Positions 27,060 to 36,183 of a stretch of 64,000 bases of DNA are shown here, piece after piece (position 1 is the stretch's first letter; each line of letters begins with the position of its first letter). This DNA comes from Exilibacterium sp. GTDB lineage: Bacteria; Pseudomonadota; Gammaproteobacteria; Pseudomonadales; Cellvibrionaceae. The notes beneath the pieces are model-generated. The model worked only from the letters and a program-made list of their open reading frames with translations, was not told where the DNA came from and made no database searches. The stretch lies in the NCBI GenBank assembly GCA_028280195.1, contig JANQMH010000026.1, positions 1-64,000 on the forward strand. The letters run 5' to 3'. The translations under genes were made by a program, and so were the position numbers.

Positions 27060-27126
27060 GCACTCTCTGCGGGCCAGCAGTGTCGCGGCCACTACTGCAA
27101 CGGCTACCACAGCTACAGGTTTTTCA

Positions 27127-27576
27127 ATGATGACAGTTTCCCCGGCAGCGCGGCGCAAAGCGCGTCACTATGCGATGCAGGCCATTTACCAATGGCAGAT
27201 GTCCCAGGCGGCGATTCATATCATCGAGGCCGAGTTCCATAGCGACAATGATATGACGAAAGTCGATGTCGACTATTTTCACGAACTGCTGCACGGCATC
27301 GTACAGCACCTCGGTGATCTTGATGCAGCCTATACGCCTTTTCTGCAACAGCGCGAACTGGGAGAGCTCGACCCTATTACCCGCGCACTGCTGCGCCTTG
27401 CCACCTATGAATTGCAGCGGCGCATCGATGTACCCTACAAGGTGGTGATCAACGAAGCGGTATCGCTGGCAAAAAAATTCGGCGCCACCGACAGCCACAA
27501 ATTCATTAACGGCGTGCTCGACAAGACTGCCGGTGCCGTGCGCCGCGTGGAAGTGCAGGCCGAAAAAAGCAGTTGA
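27127..27576 (+). CDS. nusB: Transcription antitermination factor NusB
   Basis: NusB pairs with NusE (ribosomal protein S10) on boxA RNA to support antitermination of rRNA operons. The 149-residue all-helical protein shows RRKARHYAMQAIYQWQ at the N-terminus and VPYKVVINEAVSLAKKFGATDSHKFINGVLDK near the C-terminus, the standard NusB signature. The ATG at 27127 (AGG about 9 bases upstream) gives a normal length; a TTG at 27004 would add 41 residues encoded by a tandem repeat and is unlikely. Its stop overlaps possible thiL starts. Confidence 0.96.
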   Translation: MMTVSPAARRKARHYAMQAIYQWQMSQAAIHIIEAEFHSDNDMTKVDVDYFHELLHGIVQHLGDLDAAYTPFLQQRELGELDPITRALLRLATYELQRRIDVPYKVVINEAVSLAKKFGATDSHKFINGVLDKTAGAVRRVEVQAEKSS

Positions 27577-27587
27577 GTAACTTGTCT

Positions 27588-28562
27588 ATGGCGAGCGGCG
27601 AGTTTGAACTGATTCGACACTATTTTTGCCGCGGCCCCGGTGCCTTTGGCGCGGCGCTGGGTATCGGCGACGACTGCGCGCTGGTCGAGGCGCCCAGCGC
27701 CAAACAGCTGGCGGTATCCATGGATACCCTGGTGGCCGACGTGCATTTTCCCAAAAATGCCGACCCCGAACTGATTGGCGAGCGCGCCCTGCGGGTCAAC
27801 CTCAGCGATCTGGCGGCCATGGGCGCCTCACCGCTGTGGTTTACCCTCGGCCTGACCATTCCCAAGGCCGAAAGCCAGTGGCTGCAGGGCTTCAGCACGG
27901 GCCTGTTCAACGTTGCCGGAGAGTATGACTGCGCGCTGATCGGCGGCGACACCACCCGCGGCCCGTTGACCATCAGCATTCAGGTGCACGGCGCAGTAGC
28001 CGTGAAAAATGCGCTGTTGCGCAGCAATGCCAGAGTCGGCGATATTGTCTTCGTTACCGGCGAACTCGGTGACGGTGCGGCAGCGGTTGCCATCATCAAG
28101 CAGGAGTTTGAAGTCGGCAAGTCGGCTTTCGATTACTTTATGCAGCGCTTCTACCGGCCGCAGCCGCGTATCCGCGAGGGCCGCCTGCTGTGTGGTATCG
28201 CCCGCGCCGCGATCGATATTTCCGATGGCCTGCTCGCCGACCTCGGGCATATCTGCGAGGCCAGCGGTGTCGGCGCCGTAGTGCAGGTCGAACAGCTGCC
28301 CTTTTCCGAGCCGCTGGAGAAACTGGTCGACCGGCAGCGGCGGCTCGACTGGGCCCTGGCCGGCGGCGACGACTACCAGCTGTGCTTTACCGTGCCGCCG
28401 GCTAAACTCAATCAGATAGAGACACTGATCGATCAGGGCAAGCTCAACGCCAGTGCCATCGGCGAAATTGTGCCGGGCAGCGGTGTGCGCTGCCAGCACG
28501 AAGACCAGCCACTGGCTGTAACCAGAACGGGGTATCAGCACTTTGTCAACGGCACTACCTAG
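27588..28562 (+). CDS. thiL: Thiamine-monophosphate kinase
   Basis: ThiL phosphorylates thiamine monophosphate to the active cofactor thiamine diphosphate. The 324-residue protein is of the PurM/ThiL ATP-binding fold: IGDDCALVE, SMDTLVADVHFP, RVNLSDLAAMGA and GGDTTRGPL are the metal and nucleotide segments. The ATG at 27588 gives MASGEFELIRHYF, matching the known N-terminus; in-frame TTG codons at 27573 and 27582 are alternatives and would overlap nusB. pgpA begins inside its last 20 bases. Confidence 0.95.
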   Translation: MASGEFELIRHYFCRGPGAFGAALGIGDDCALVEAPSAKQLAVSMDTLVADVHFPKNADPELIGERALRVNLSDLAAMGASPLWFTLGLTIPKAESQWLQGFSTGLFNVAGEYDCALIGGDTTRGPLTISIQVHGAVAVKNALLRSNARVGDIVFVTGELGDGAAAVAIIKQEFEVGKSAFDYFMQRFYRPQPRIREGRLLCGIARAAIDISDGLLADLGHICEASGVGAVVQVEQLPFSEPLEKLVDRQRRLDWALAGGDDYQLCFTVPPAKLNQIETLIDQGKLNASAIGEIVPGSGVRCQHEDQPLAVTRTGYQHFVNGTT

Positions 28563-29046
28563 CTTCTCTTATCTGCTGCGCCGGCCGGTGGTGCTGCTGG
28601 CGTTTGGCTTTGGTGCCGGCCTGTCCCCCAGGGCCCCCGGTACTGTCGGCACACTGGCGGCGCTGCCGCTATACTGGTTGATTCAGGACTGGCCATTGCC
28701 GGCTTATCTGGCCTGGCTGGTGCTGACCTTTGCACTCGGCGTTTATTTATGCGGGCGCAGCGCTGAGATGCTGGGGGTGCACGATCACCCCGGTATCGTC
28801 TGGGATGAGATGGTGGGGCTGTGGTTGACGCTGTTGCTGGCGCCGAGCGGCTGGTTTTGGATAGTGACGGGTTTTGTATTGTTTCGCTTCTTCGATATCG
28901 TAAAACCCTGGCCGATCAGCTGGGCCGATAAAAAAGTCGCTGGCGGTTTCGGTATTATGCTCGACGATATACTGGCCGGGCTGCTGGCACTGGCGGGTTT
29001 GCAGTTGATGGTTTGGGGGAGTTTGTTGCTGACAGCTAACAACTAA
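28543..29046 (+). CDS. pgpA: Phosphatidylglycerophosphatase A
   Basis: PgpA removes phosphate from phosphatidylglycerol phosphate in the inner membrane, completing phosphatidylglycerol synthesis. The 167-residue protein has the family motif FGFGAGLSPRAPGTVGTLAALP, the acidic DHPGIVWDEMVGLW segment and several membrane helices. It overlaps thiL by 20 bases with a TTG start (MSTALPSFSYLL); no ATG is available upstream of the conserved core. The last codons (LTANN-stop) are made of heptad repeat units, so the repeat has entered the coding end. Confidence 0.93.
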   Translation: MSTALPSFSYLLRRPVVLLAFGFGAGLSPRAPGTVGTLAALPLYWLIQDWPLPAYLAWLVLTFALGVYLCGRSAEMLGVHDHPGIVWDEMVGLWLTLLLAPSGWFWIVTGFVLFRFFDIVKPWPISWADKKVAGGFGIMLDDILAGLLALAGLQLMVWGSLLLTANN

Positions 29047-29104
29047 CAGTTTACAGCTGACAGCGGGAATGCCGAGCATCCGCGCTGCTGTTAGCTGTTA
29101 ACTC
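29028..29104. repeat. Heptad-structured inverted repeat after pgpA
   Basis: Five in-phase units GCTGACA, GCTAACA, ACTAACA, GTTTACA, GCTGACA (29028-29062) face GCTGCTG, TTAGCTG, TTAACTC (29084-29104), forming an imperfect hairpin. The centre (GCGGGAATGCCG...) resembles the centre of the 26411-26490 element. The pgpA stop TAA (29044-29046) lies inside the third unit. Confidence 0.8.
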
Positions 29105-29128
29105 TCCTACCCGACAATGGAGCACACG

Positions 29129-29791
29129 ATGATAGTGACATATCGGCCGGTACTGCCATTTGCCGCGTTGCTGCTGGTCGCGCTGGTATTCAGCCCCCTC
29201 GCCTTCGCGGTCGAGCGCATCGAGGTCAGAGGCCTGTTTGCCGGCAGCGCGCTGCTAGTTATCGACGGTCGCCAGCAGCTGCTGAAAGAGGGCCGGCGCA
29301 GCCCCGAGGGTGTGCTGCTGGTATCGGCCAACAGTAAATTTGCCGTTGTCGAAGTGGATGGGCAGCGCCGCAAGCTCGGTGTCAGCCGTACCATATCCAG
29401 CGGTTTCAGCAAGCCGCAAAAAGCCGTGGTCCGTATTCAAAGCGGCGAGGGTGGGCACTATATCGCCCCGGGCCGCATCAACGGCAGGGCGGTGCAGTTT
29501 ATGGTGGACACCGGCGCGACGGCAGTGGCGATGAATCTGCCTACCGCCAAGCGCCTGGGTATCAACTACCGCATCGGCCGGGAAATTGTCATCAGTACCG
29601 CCAATGGCAATGCCAAAGCGTTTCTGGTCATGCTCGACAGTGTGCGTGTCGGCGATGTCGAGGTACGCAATGTTGAAGCCACTGTCAGTGTCGGCGACTC
29701 GCCGGCGGTTATACTATTGGGCAACAGTTATCTGTCCCGTGTAGAAATGAACCGCGAGGGCGGTGTGCTGGTACTGCAGTCGCGGCTCTGA
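29129..29791 (+). CDS. Retropepsin-like aspartic protease, exported
   Basis: A 220-residue protein of the TIGR02281-type clan AA aspartic protease family, which act as homodimers like retroviral proteases. It has a signal peptide or anchor (residues about 6-30, ending PLAFA), a variable region, then the catalytic FMVDTGATAVAMN (DTGA) and ILLGNSYLSRVEM near the C-terminus, the second hydrophobic-Gly motif. The ATG at 29129 has GGAG 6-7 bases upstream; an ATG four codons earlier has none. Substrate unknown; location probably periplasmic. Confidence 0.85.
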   Translation: MIVTYRPVLPFAALLLVALVFSPLAFAVERIEVRGLFAGSALLVIDGRQQLLKEGRRSPEGVLLVSANSKFAVVEVDGQRRKLGVSRTISSGFSKPQKAVVRIQSGEGGHYIAPGRINGRAVQFMVDTGATAVAMNLPTAKRLGINYRIGREIVISTANGNAKAFLVMLDSVRVGDVEVRNVEATVSVGDSPAVILLGNSYLSRVEMNREGGVLVLQSRL

Positions 29792-29838
29792 GCGCGGCGG
29801 CCTGCCGGAAGTCAACACCGGCTAAGTGAGGTATTGTT

Positions 29839-30447
29839 GTGACAGTTCGCTATGTTGAGTCATCCAAGCTGCCGACGCCATGGGGCATTTTCGCCATGCA
29901 CGGCTTTGAAGATACGCGATCGGACAAAGAGCACGTGGTGCTGACGATGGGCGATGTGCGCGGAGGCGACCCGGTGCTGGCGCGCATCCACTCCGAATGC
30001 CTGACTGGCGATGCGCTGTTCAGCCTGCGCTGTGATTGTGGTGCGCAGTTACAGGCGGCGATGCATCGTATCTCTGTGGAAGGCCGCGGAGTGATTTTCT
30101 ATCTGCGCCAGGAGGGCCGCGGTATTGGCCTGCTCAACAAAATCAAGGCCTACCATCTGCAGGACAAAGGTGCCGATACCGTCGAGGCAAATGAGCAGCT
30201 GGGTTTTGGCGCCGATATGCGCGATTACTCCATTCTCAAGCCGATGCTGGAACATCTGCAGATCAAATCGCTCAGGTTGATGACCAATAACCCGCGCAAG
30301 GTGCAGGCGCTGCAGGAACTGGGTATCGAGGTGGTGGAGCGCCTGTCGCACCAGACCGGGCGCAATCCGCACAATGCCAAATATCTCGAAACCAAGAGAG
30401 GTAAGCTCGGGCATTTATTGGATCAGGATGGGCAGGGGGAGGCGTAG
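29839..30447 (+). CDS. ribA: GTP cyclohydrolase II
   Basis: RibA opens GTP to the diaminopyrimidine that starts riboflavin synthesis. The 202-residue protein carries the full zinc site, C54 (SECLTGD) and C65/C67 (RCDCG), plus the catalytic RQEGRGIGL and the NNPRKVQAL segment, all missing from the C-terminal domain of ribBA. GTG start with GAGG about 10 bases upstream. It lies apart from the rib cluster by one gene; a stand-alone ribA beside a degenerate ribBA is a known arrangement in Pseudomonas-type genomes. Confidence 0.97.
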   Translation: MTVRYVESSKLPTPWGIFAMHGFEDTRSDKEHVVLTMGDVRGGDPVLARIHSECLTGDALFSLRCDCGAQLQAAMHRISVEGRGVIFYLRQEGRGIGLLNKIKAYHLQDKGADTVEANEQLGFGADMRDYSILKPMLEHLQIKSLRLMTNNPRKVQALQELGIEVVERLSHQTGRNPHNAKYLETKRGKLGHLLDQDGQGEA

Positions 30448-30895
30448 CTCACTTAAGCCTGAATGCTTTCCGCCCGGGTAAGATCACCCGGGAATACCGC
30501 TCTTTTTTCGCCCATACCATTTTCAATGGCATCGGCCAAAACTCACTACTGCGGCCACCCCGCAGACTGCCAGCGGCGTTCGCTCCCTTCGAAGTGCCGT
30601 TTCGCACAGTTTTTACATGGATATAGGTGGCGCACCTCGGCGCCAAGCCTGGGACCCCCTTCGCCATTCCCTGGAGAATCTTGGGCCCACAACCTATTTT
30701 GAGTTGACAGATTGAAAGCATCAATTATATTATTTGTATGATATATAATAATATATACTATATACCTATAAGCAGTGCCTCTGAATATACCCATAATAAA
30801 GATTGATAAGTGTCGGGCCGCGGTAAAAATTCAAATCCACCGAGCGCAGCGAACCCGACAGGGCAGCAAAAACATCGAGATGAGAGAGTCCAGCA
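30448..30895. other. Intergenic region between ribA and the receptor operon
   Basis: No gene is supported. Just after ribA a perfect hairpin with 7-bp arms CCCGGGT / ACCCGGG (30473-30492) is followed about 10 bases later by a T6 run, a weak terminator. Bases about 30560-30700 hold GC-rich sequence with small palindromes that looks like a dispersed repeat, though no second copy is in the window. An AT-rich stretch (30721-30770) overlaps the receptor promoter and may hold an operator. Confidence 0.5.
30704..30731 (+). promoter_or_regulatory. Sigma-70 promoter of the receptor/halogenase locus
   Basis: A perfect -35 TTGACA (30704-30709) and TATATT -10 (30726-30731) with 16-base spacing predict a start near 30738 and a leader of about 158 bases. 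The AT-rich palindromic sequence right after the -10 is where a repressor could bind. Confidence 0.65.
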
Positions 30896-33763
30896 ATGCA
30901 GCCGAAATATAATGAGAAAACGGAGTTAAAGAGAAAAACGCTAGCAGTAGCGATTGCGGGTACGGTAACGCTTGGGGGGTCCGGTGCAGGCTTCGCTCAG
31001 GACGATGTGATTGAAGAGGTGATGGTCACCGGTATTCGCGGCAGCCTGACCCGCGCCATGGATATCAAGCGCGATGCCAACGGTGTGGTGGATGCCATCT
31101 CAGCGGAAGACATAGGTAAGTTTCCAGATCTCAATGTCGCAGAATCACTGCAGCGTGTCACTGGCGTCTCCATTGACCGCAGTGGCGGTGAAGGCCAGGC
31201 GGTGACCGTGCGCGGCCTGGGTCCGCAGTTCAATACCGTGCTGGTCAACGGGCGCCAACTGGCCACAGACAGTTTTGGTCGCGAGTTCAACTTTGACGTG
31301 CTGGCGGCGGATCTGATCACCGGCGCCGACGTTTATAAAAGCACCAGAGCTGACTTACAGGAAGGCGCTATCGGCGCCACGATAAATATTTCAACCGCCA
31401 AACCTTTCGACAATCCCGGCCTGCAGCTGGTCGGCTCCGTCAAAGGCATGTATGAGACGCTGTCGGAAGAAACCTCGCCTTCCGCGTCGTTTTTAGTCAG
31501 CAACACCTTTGCCGATGACACCATTGGGGTGTTGCTGGCCTACAGCCGCCAGGAACGCGATGTGCAGATCAACCGCATCGAAACGGCTGGCTGGCGCCCG
31601 GGGCAGACCATTTCCAATAATGCCGGTGACAACGACCCCAATACCACGGAAGTGTTATTCACCAACGCCTATATTCCGCGCAACTGGGACCAGATCGTCG
31701 ATCAGCAGGAGCGCACCCGCGATAACGCCAGCCTGGTATTCCAGTTTGCACCCTCCGATGATGTAACCATTACCCTGGACGGCTTTATCTCGAAATTTGA
31801 AGTGGACTCACAGGTAACGGACCTGGCGTCGTGGTTCGAACCTGACCGGGTTGGCGAGGCGACCATCGATCCCGCAACCGGCACACTGTTGAGTTTCACC
31901 CAGGAAATCGGCTTGAGTGTCAGTAGCGGTGACCCGGCAACTGATTTTGTCTCCCATACCCGCTTTTCCCGCGATGTATCCAACGATGGATTTGGCCTCA
32001 ACGTGGCCTGGGACATTAATGATCAGCTCAGTGCCAGTTTCGACGCATCCACCTCCACCGCGGAAAACGACAGAGCCGGGCGCGACCGTTTCAACGTTGT
32101 CGGCATCATTAACAATTACAGCTTTGACGGCATCGGCGGCACGCCAACGGTAAGACACGACGGCTTTGAAAACGGCCAACTGCCGGACCCGAACCTTTCC
32201 CGCCTTCACTATAACGAGAAAGGCAACAGGTTTTCCGATGAAGATGAGATTACTGAATACAAGGCGGACTTTACATACGAGTCCGATCACGAGATATTCC
32301 AGCAGGCCAAGTTCGGTATTTACAGGCAAGAGCGGGAGAAATCCAGCTTCCAGATTTTTGGCAGCCAATGTCAGTTCTGTGGCTACGGCACACCGGCGCC
32401 GAACGATGTGATTAACTTCAGGCCTTTTACTGCCGACAACTTCTTTGGCGGCCTGATCGATACCTTCTACACCTATGACGGCGACGCCTATGTTCAGTTT
32501 CTTGCCGATTCGGGCTTTCCGATCGAGACAGAGCTGCAGAACAACCGCTACACCATTAACGAAGATATCAACAGTGTATATGCCGACTTCACTTTTGGTT
32601 TCGACCTCAGGGGTATGCCATTGACCGTCAATGTTGGCGGCCGCTATGCCCAGACCGATATCGATGTCGGCGCAGTGCAGAGCTTCATTACCGATGTGGT
32701 GCCCACCACCGACCTGACATTATTTGCCAATCGCTTTGGGCCGGCGGTCAATATATCCGACGGCGGTGACTATTCGGACTTTCTGCCCACCTTGAGCGCC
32801 AAGCTGGAAGTCCGGGACGATATGATCCTGCGGTTTGCCGCCTATCGCTCGATGACCAGGCCGACCATGTCGGAACTGTCGCCGGCCACCACATTCAACG
32901 AGCCGCGGCGTCAAAACCTGACCGCCCAGGGGGGCAACCCGACACTGGATCCGTTTACCTCCGACAACTGGGATCTGTCCTTTGAGTGGTACTACAACGA
33001 TTCCAGCGTTGTGTCTATCGCCTATTTCGAGAAAGAGGTGGATGATTTTATCACCAGCCTTTCCGGGCAGGAGACCTTTGTTTTGACCGATCGCCAGGGG
33101 CCTGGCTTCAGGTGTGCGCCGGGCTCTGCCTTTGGCGATGTGGATAACGATCCCAATACCCCGGAACAGGATCTGTGCGACCCCGCCACAGAGCTTGACC
33201 CGAATCAGCCCGGCGTGGATCTGGTGGCGATTACCGACGAACTGAACGGCGCGCAGGAAGTTTATACCGTAAACCGCCCGCAGAACAGCGAGTCGGCGGA
33301 TATCGACGGCTGGGAAATAGCGCTCACTCATGTGTTTGACAACGGCTTTGGCATTGCCGCTAATGCCACCTTCGTGGACAGTAATGTCAGCCTGGGCGCC
33401 GATACCACTGAGACTTTTGCACTCGAGGGCCTGGGCGATTCGCAGAATCTCATCGTGTTCTACGAGGCCGAGAACTGGCAGGTGCGCGTTGCCTATAACA
33501 ACCGTGACGACTTCCTGCGATATATCGACAACACCAACAGGAACTCGGGTGGTGTCACCGGCGAACCCGTCAATACGGAGGAGTTCGGGCAATGGGATAT
33601 CAGCGCCAGCTACGATATCAGTGAAAACCTGACCATATTCTTTGAAGGGATCAATGTAACCGAAGAAGAACTGGTGCAAACCGGCCGCTTCGAGAACCAG
33701 ATCTATAATATCGAAGATAACGGCTCCCGTTATGCAATCGGCATCCGCGGCAAGTTTTTTTAG
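30896..33763 (+). CDS. TonB-dependent receptor, TonB-Xanth-Caul type
   Basis: A 955-residue outer-membrane receptor with a signal peptide ending GAGFAQ, TonB-box-like IEEVMVTGIRGSL, and the plug signature of the Xanthomonas/Caulobacter subfamily (DAISAEDIGKFPDLNVAESL, RVTGVSIDR, VRGLGPQFNTVLVNGR), then a beta-barrel ending in KFF. Members are often placed with tryptophan halogenase and SapC genes, as here, and several take up oligosaccharides or aromatic compounds. ATG with GAGAG upstream. A strong terminator follows, yet the halogenase starts only about 50 bases beyond it. Confidence 0.94.
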   Translation: MQPKYNEKTELKRKTLAVAIAGTVTLGGSGAGFAQDDVIEEVMVTGIRGSLTRAMDIKRDANGVVDAISAEDIGKFPDLNVAESLQRVTGVSIDRSGGEGQAVTVRGLGPQFNTVLVNGRQLATDSFGREFNFDVLAADLITGADVYKSTRADLQEGAIGATINISTAKPFDNPGLQLVGSVKGMYETLSEETSPSASFLVSNTFADDTIGVLLAYSRQERDVQINRIETAGWRPGQTISNNAGDNDPNTTEVLFTNAYIPRNWDQIVDQQERTRDNASLVFQFAPSDDVTITLDGFISKFEVDSQVTDLASWFEPDRVGEATIDPATGTLLSFTQEIGLSVSSGDPATDFVSHTRFSRDVSNDGFGLNVAWDINDQLSASFDASTSTAENDRAGRDRFNVVGIINNYSFDGIGGTPTVRHDGFENGQLPDPNLSRLHYNEKGNRFSDEDEITEYKADFTYESDHEIFQQAKFGIYRQEREKSSFQIFGSQCQFCGYGTPAPNDVINFRPFTADNFFGGLIDTFYTYDGDAYVQFLADSGFPIETELQNNRYTINEDINSVYADFTFGFDLRGMPLTVNVGGRYAQTDIDVGAVQSFITDVVPTTDLTLFANRFGPAVNISDGGDYSDFLPTLSAKLEVRDDMILRFAAYRSMTRPTMSELSPATTFNEPRRQNLTAQGGNPTLDPFTSDNWDLSFEWYYNDSSVVSIAYFEKEVDDFITSLSGQETFVLTDRQGPGFRCAPGSAFGDVDNDPNTPEQDLCDPATELDPNQPGVDLVAITDELNGAQEVYTVNRPQNSESADIDGWEIALTHVFDNGFGIAANATFVDSNVSLGADTTETFALEGLGDSQNLIVFYEAENWQVRVAYNNRDDFLRYIDNTNRNSGGVTGEPVNTEEFGQWDISASYDISENLTIFFEGINVTEEELVQTGRFENQIYNIEDNGSRYAIGIRGKFF

Positions 33764-33793
33764 GCCCGGCCACGAGCAGCGCGCCCGCCAGGT

Positions 33794-33828
33794 AAAAAGG
33801 CCCGCATTGTTTTCGCGGGCCTTTTTTT
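33794..33828 (+). terminator. Rho-independent terminator after the receptor gene
   Basis: A 12-bp stem (AAAAAGGCCCGC with its complement, 9-base loop) ends in a run of eight T's. It should end or attenuate the receptor transcript before the halogenase gene. Confidence 0.9.
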
Positions 33829-33878
33829 TCAGATAGAATATTGCAACTCTCGACCTCTGCAACGGATGGTTTAACGCC

Positions 33879-35402
33879 ATGTCAAATCCCGTAAAAAGCA
33901 TTGTGATTGTCGGCGGTGGAACCGCCGGGTGGCTGACGGCTGCCATTGTCGCCGCCCACCATCAAGGCGGGCAGTCGCGCGGGTTGCAGGTCACCCTGGT
34001 CGAATCCTCTGACATTCCCACTATCGGCGTGGGCGAGGGTACCTGGCCGACGTTGAAAAACACGATTCAACAGATCGGCATAAAAGAGAGCGAGTTCTTC
34101 AGCAGTTGTCACGCCGCGTTCAAACAGGGCGGCAAGTTTGTCAATTGGGTACACGGTAATGGCGATTTTTACTACCACCCTTTCACAGTGCCGCTCGGCT
34201 ATGGCCGCCTCGACCTGGCGCCCTATATTGCCGATATTGCCAGCTATGCCCCGGATTCGAATTTTCAACACCATGTCTGTGAAGCCGGGCTGGCGCCGAG
34301 AACCCTGGCCGAGTCGGAATTCCAGGGGCCGTGCAACTACGCTTACCACCTCGATGCCGGCGCCTTTGCCGAGCTTCTCAAGCGGCATTGCAAAGCCAGT
34401 CTGGGCGTGCGGCATATCGTCGATACGGTGCGGGAGGTGACGCTGGCGGCCGACGGCGCAATCGGCTCGGTCGTGCTGGCCGAGCGGGGCGCCCTCAGCG
34501 CCGATCTGTATGTGGACTGCACCGGTTTTGCCTCGCTGTTGCTGGGCAATAAACTGGAAGTTCCCTTTGTCAACACCGACAACATACTGTTTAACGATAC
34601 TGCGCTGGCAATGCAGGTTCCCCACGCAGCGGACGACAGCCCGCTGGCCTGCAATACCATTGCGACGGCACAAAACGCCGGCTGGATATGGGATATCGGC
34701 CTGACCCACCGCCGGGGTGTCGGGCATGTCTATGCCAGTGACTATATCAGTGACGACGAGGCGGAGTATAACCTGCGCAGCTATCTGGGCGCCGCTGCCG
34801 ATGGTCTGAGCGCCAGAAAAATCCGTTTCCACTCAGGGCATCGGGCGCAGTACTGGAAGAAAAACTGTGTCGCCGTCGGCCTCTCAGCCGGGTTTGTCGA
34901 ACCCCTGGAAGCGACGGCAATTATGCTGGTGGAGATATCGGCCCGCTATATCGCCGAAAATCTGCCGCCGGACGATAATGTCATGCCCGTTACCGCCAAA
35001 CGCTTTAACGCGCAGATGGCATACCGCTGGCGGCGTATTCTGGACTTTCTCAAATTGCACTACATGTTGAGTCAGAGACCCGAGCCTTACTGGCAGGCGC
35101 ATCGCAAGGCGGAAACGATTCCCGAGAGTCTGCGGGAAGATCTGGCGCTATGGGCCTATCGCGGGCCCACCCGGGAGGACTTTGACAGCGCCATAGAGTT
35201 GTTTCCGGCGGCCAGTTATCAGTATGTTATCTACGGCATGGGATTCAAACCGGATTTTTCCCGCCAGGCCTACCTGTACGGCCGCCGCCAGGAGGCGGAG
35301 AAGATCATTCAGCGCAATAAACAATTGACGCAGCAAATGCTGCAGACGCTGCCGCCGCACAGGGAGTATATCGAGCGCTGGCTGACGACTGCCAATCATT
35401 AG
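33879..35402 (+). CDS. Flavin-dependent tryptophan halogenase-family protein
   Basis: A 507-residue protein of the FADH2-dependent tryptophan halogenase family. Visible: FAD motif GGGTAGW (12-18), the region GKFVNW with K86 at the position of the catalytic lysine (K79 of PrnA), and FVEPLEATA (E344) at the position of the essential Glu. The family motif WxWxIP is WIWDIG here (269-274), with Gly for Pro. Genes of this type beside TonB-Xanth-Caul receptors and SapC are widespread in marine gammaproteobacteria and Caulobacter, and their substrates are mostly unknown. It probably modifies an imported indole or phenol (inference). Confidence 0.88.
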   Translation: MSNPVKSIVIVGGGTAGWLTAAIVAAHHQGGQSRGLQVTLVESSDIPTIGVGEGTWPTLKNTIQQIGIKESEFFSSCHAAFKQGGKFVNWVHGNGDFYYHPFTVPLGYGRLDLAPYIADIASYAPDSNFQHHVCEAGLAPRTLAESEFQGPCNYAYHLDAGAFAELLKRHCKASLGVRHIVDTVREVTLAADGAIGSVVLAERGALSADLYVDCTGFASLLLGNKLEVPFVNTDNILFNDTALAMQVPHAADDSPLACNTIATAQNAGWIWDIGLTHRRGVGHVYASDYISDDEAEYNLRSYLGAAADGLSARKIRFHSGHRAQYWKKNCVAVGLSAGFVEPLEATAIMLVEISARYIAENLPPDDNVMPVTAKRFNAQMAYRWRRILDFLKLHYMLSQRPEPYWQAHRKAETIPESLREDLALWAYRGPTREDFDSAIELFPAASYQYVIYGMGFKPDFSRQAYLYGRRQEAEKIIQRNKQLTQQMLQTLPPHREYIERWLTTANH

Positions 35403-35415
35403 AGCCCAAGCGATT

Positions 35416-36183
35416 ATGAAAGAGCTGGTTGAACTGACAAGCAATAAACACGGCAAGTTGAAAGTCGTTGACGATTGTGCAGTGAAATTCGTGGCCAGAC
35501 AGCACCTGATGAACCTCAGGGTCAGCGAGGTTGCCAAGGCTGTCAGTAGTTTTCCGGTATTCTTCAGCAAAAGTCCGCATACCGGGCGTTGGGGGCTGTC
35601 GGCTGTTACCAGCTTTGAGCAGGGCGTTAACCTGTTTGTGGAAAACAATCGCTGGACCGCGGGCTATCAACCGACGAGTATGCAGACTTATCCGCTGTTT
35701 TTGATGCGCTCGGCTGCGGATGAGAACAGTTATACCGTCGGTATCGACGAGCAGAGCGAAGCGTTTTCCGAACACCGGGGCGCCGCGCTGTTTGACGGCG
35801 CGGGTAAAGCCTCACTTTATCTCAGCAGGGTCACGGCATTGCTGCAAGCCGATATCAAGAACGATATTCAGACCTATCAGTTTCTGCAGAAACTGGAAGA
35901 GCTGGGTTTGTTCAAAGCCATTGATATTCAGATTCACTATGAAGGCGGCAGCGTGCAGACGCTGAAGGGTCTGCACACGCTGAATGAAGACGAACTGCAG
36001 TCGCTGCAAGGCGAAACGCTGGCGGAATTGAATAAAACGGCCTATCTGATTCCTATCCATGCGACATTGATTTCTATTTACCAGCTGAATTCGCTGATAA
36101 ACAGGCACAATGCCGGCGGGCGCGCTGCCACGGTTAAGCAGGTCAAGCTCGAGGTTGCCAAGGGCAATGCTGCCGGCTTTTAG
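35416..36183 (+). CDS. SapC family protein
   Basis: A 255-residue soluble protein of the SapC family, named after an S-layer-associated gene of Campylobacter. Typical segments are FPVFFSKSPHTGRWGLSAV, an unusually conserved YQPTSMQTYPLFL and the central FDGAGKASLYL. No signal peptide or catalytic motif is evident. It starts 13 bases after the halogenase stop, so the two are co-transcribed. The biochemical role in halogenase/receptor loci is not established. Its stop overlaps the convergent phosphoesterase stop by four bases. Confidence 0.85.
   Translation: MKELVELTSNKHGKLKVVDDCAVKFVARQHLMNLRVSEVAKAVSSFPVFFSKSPHTGRWGLSAVTSFEQGVNLFVENNRWTAGYQPTSMQTYPLFLMRSAADENSYTVGIDEQSEAFSEHRGAALFDGAGKASLYLSRVTALLQADIKNDIQTYQFLQKLEELGLFKAIDIQIHYEGGSVQTLKGLHTLNEDELQSLQGETLAELNKTAYLIPIHATLISIYQLNSLINRHNAGGRAATVKQVKLEVAKGNAAGF

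Noticed and set aside
30449-30724. 91-codon minus-strand frame in the ribA-receptor gap
   Set aside because: No ribosome site or domain; it overlaps the ribA downstream hairpin and the receptor promoter, and reads as a chance frame in repeat-like sequence.
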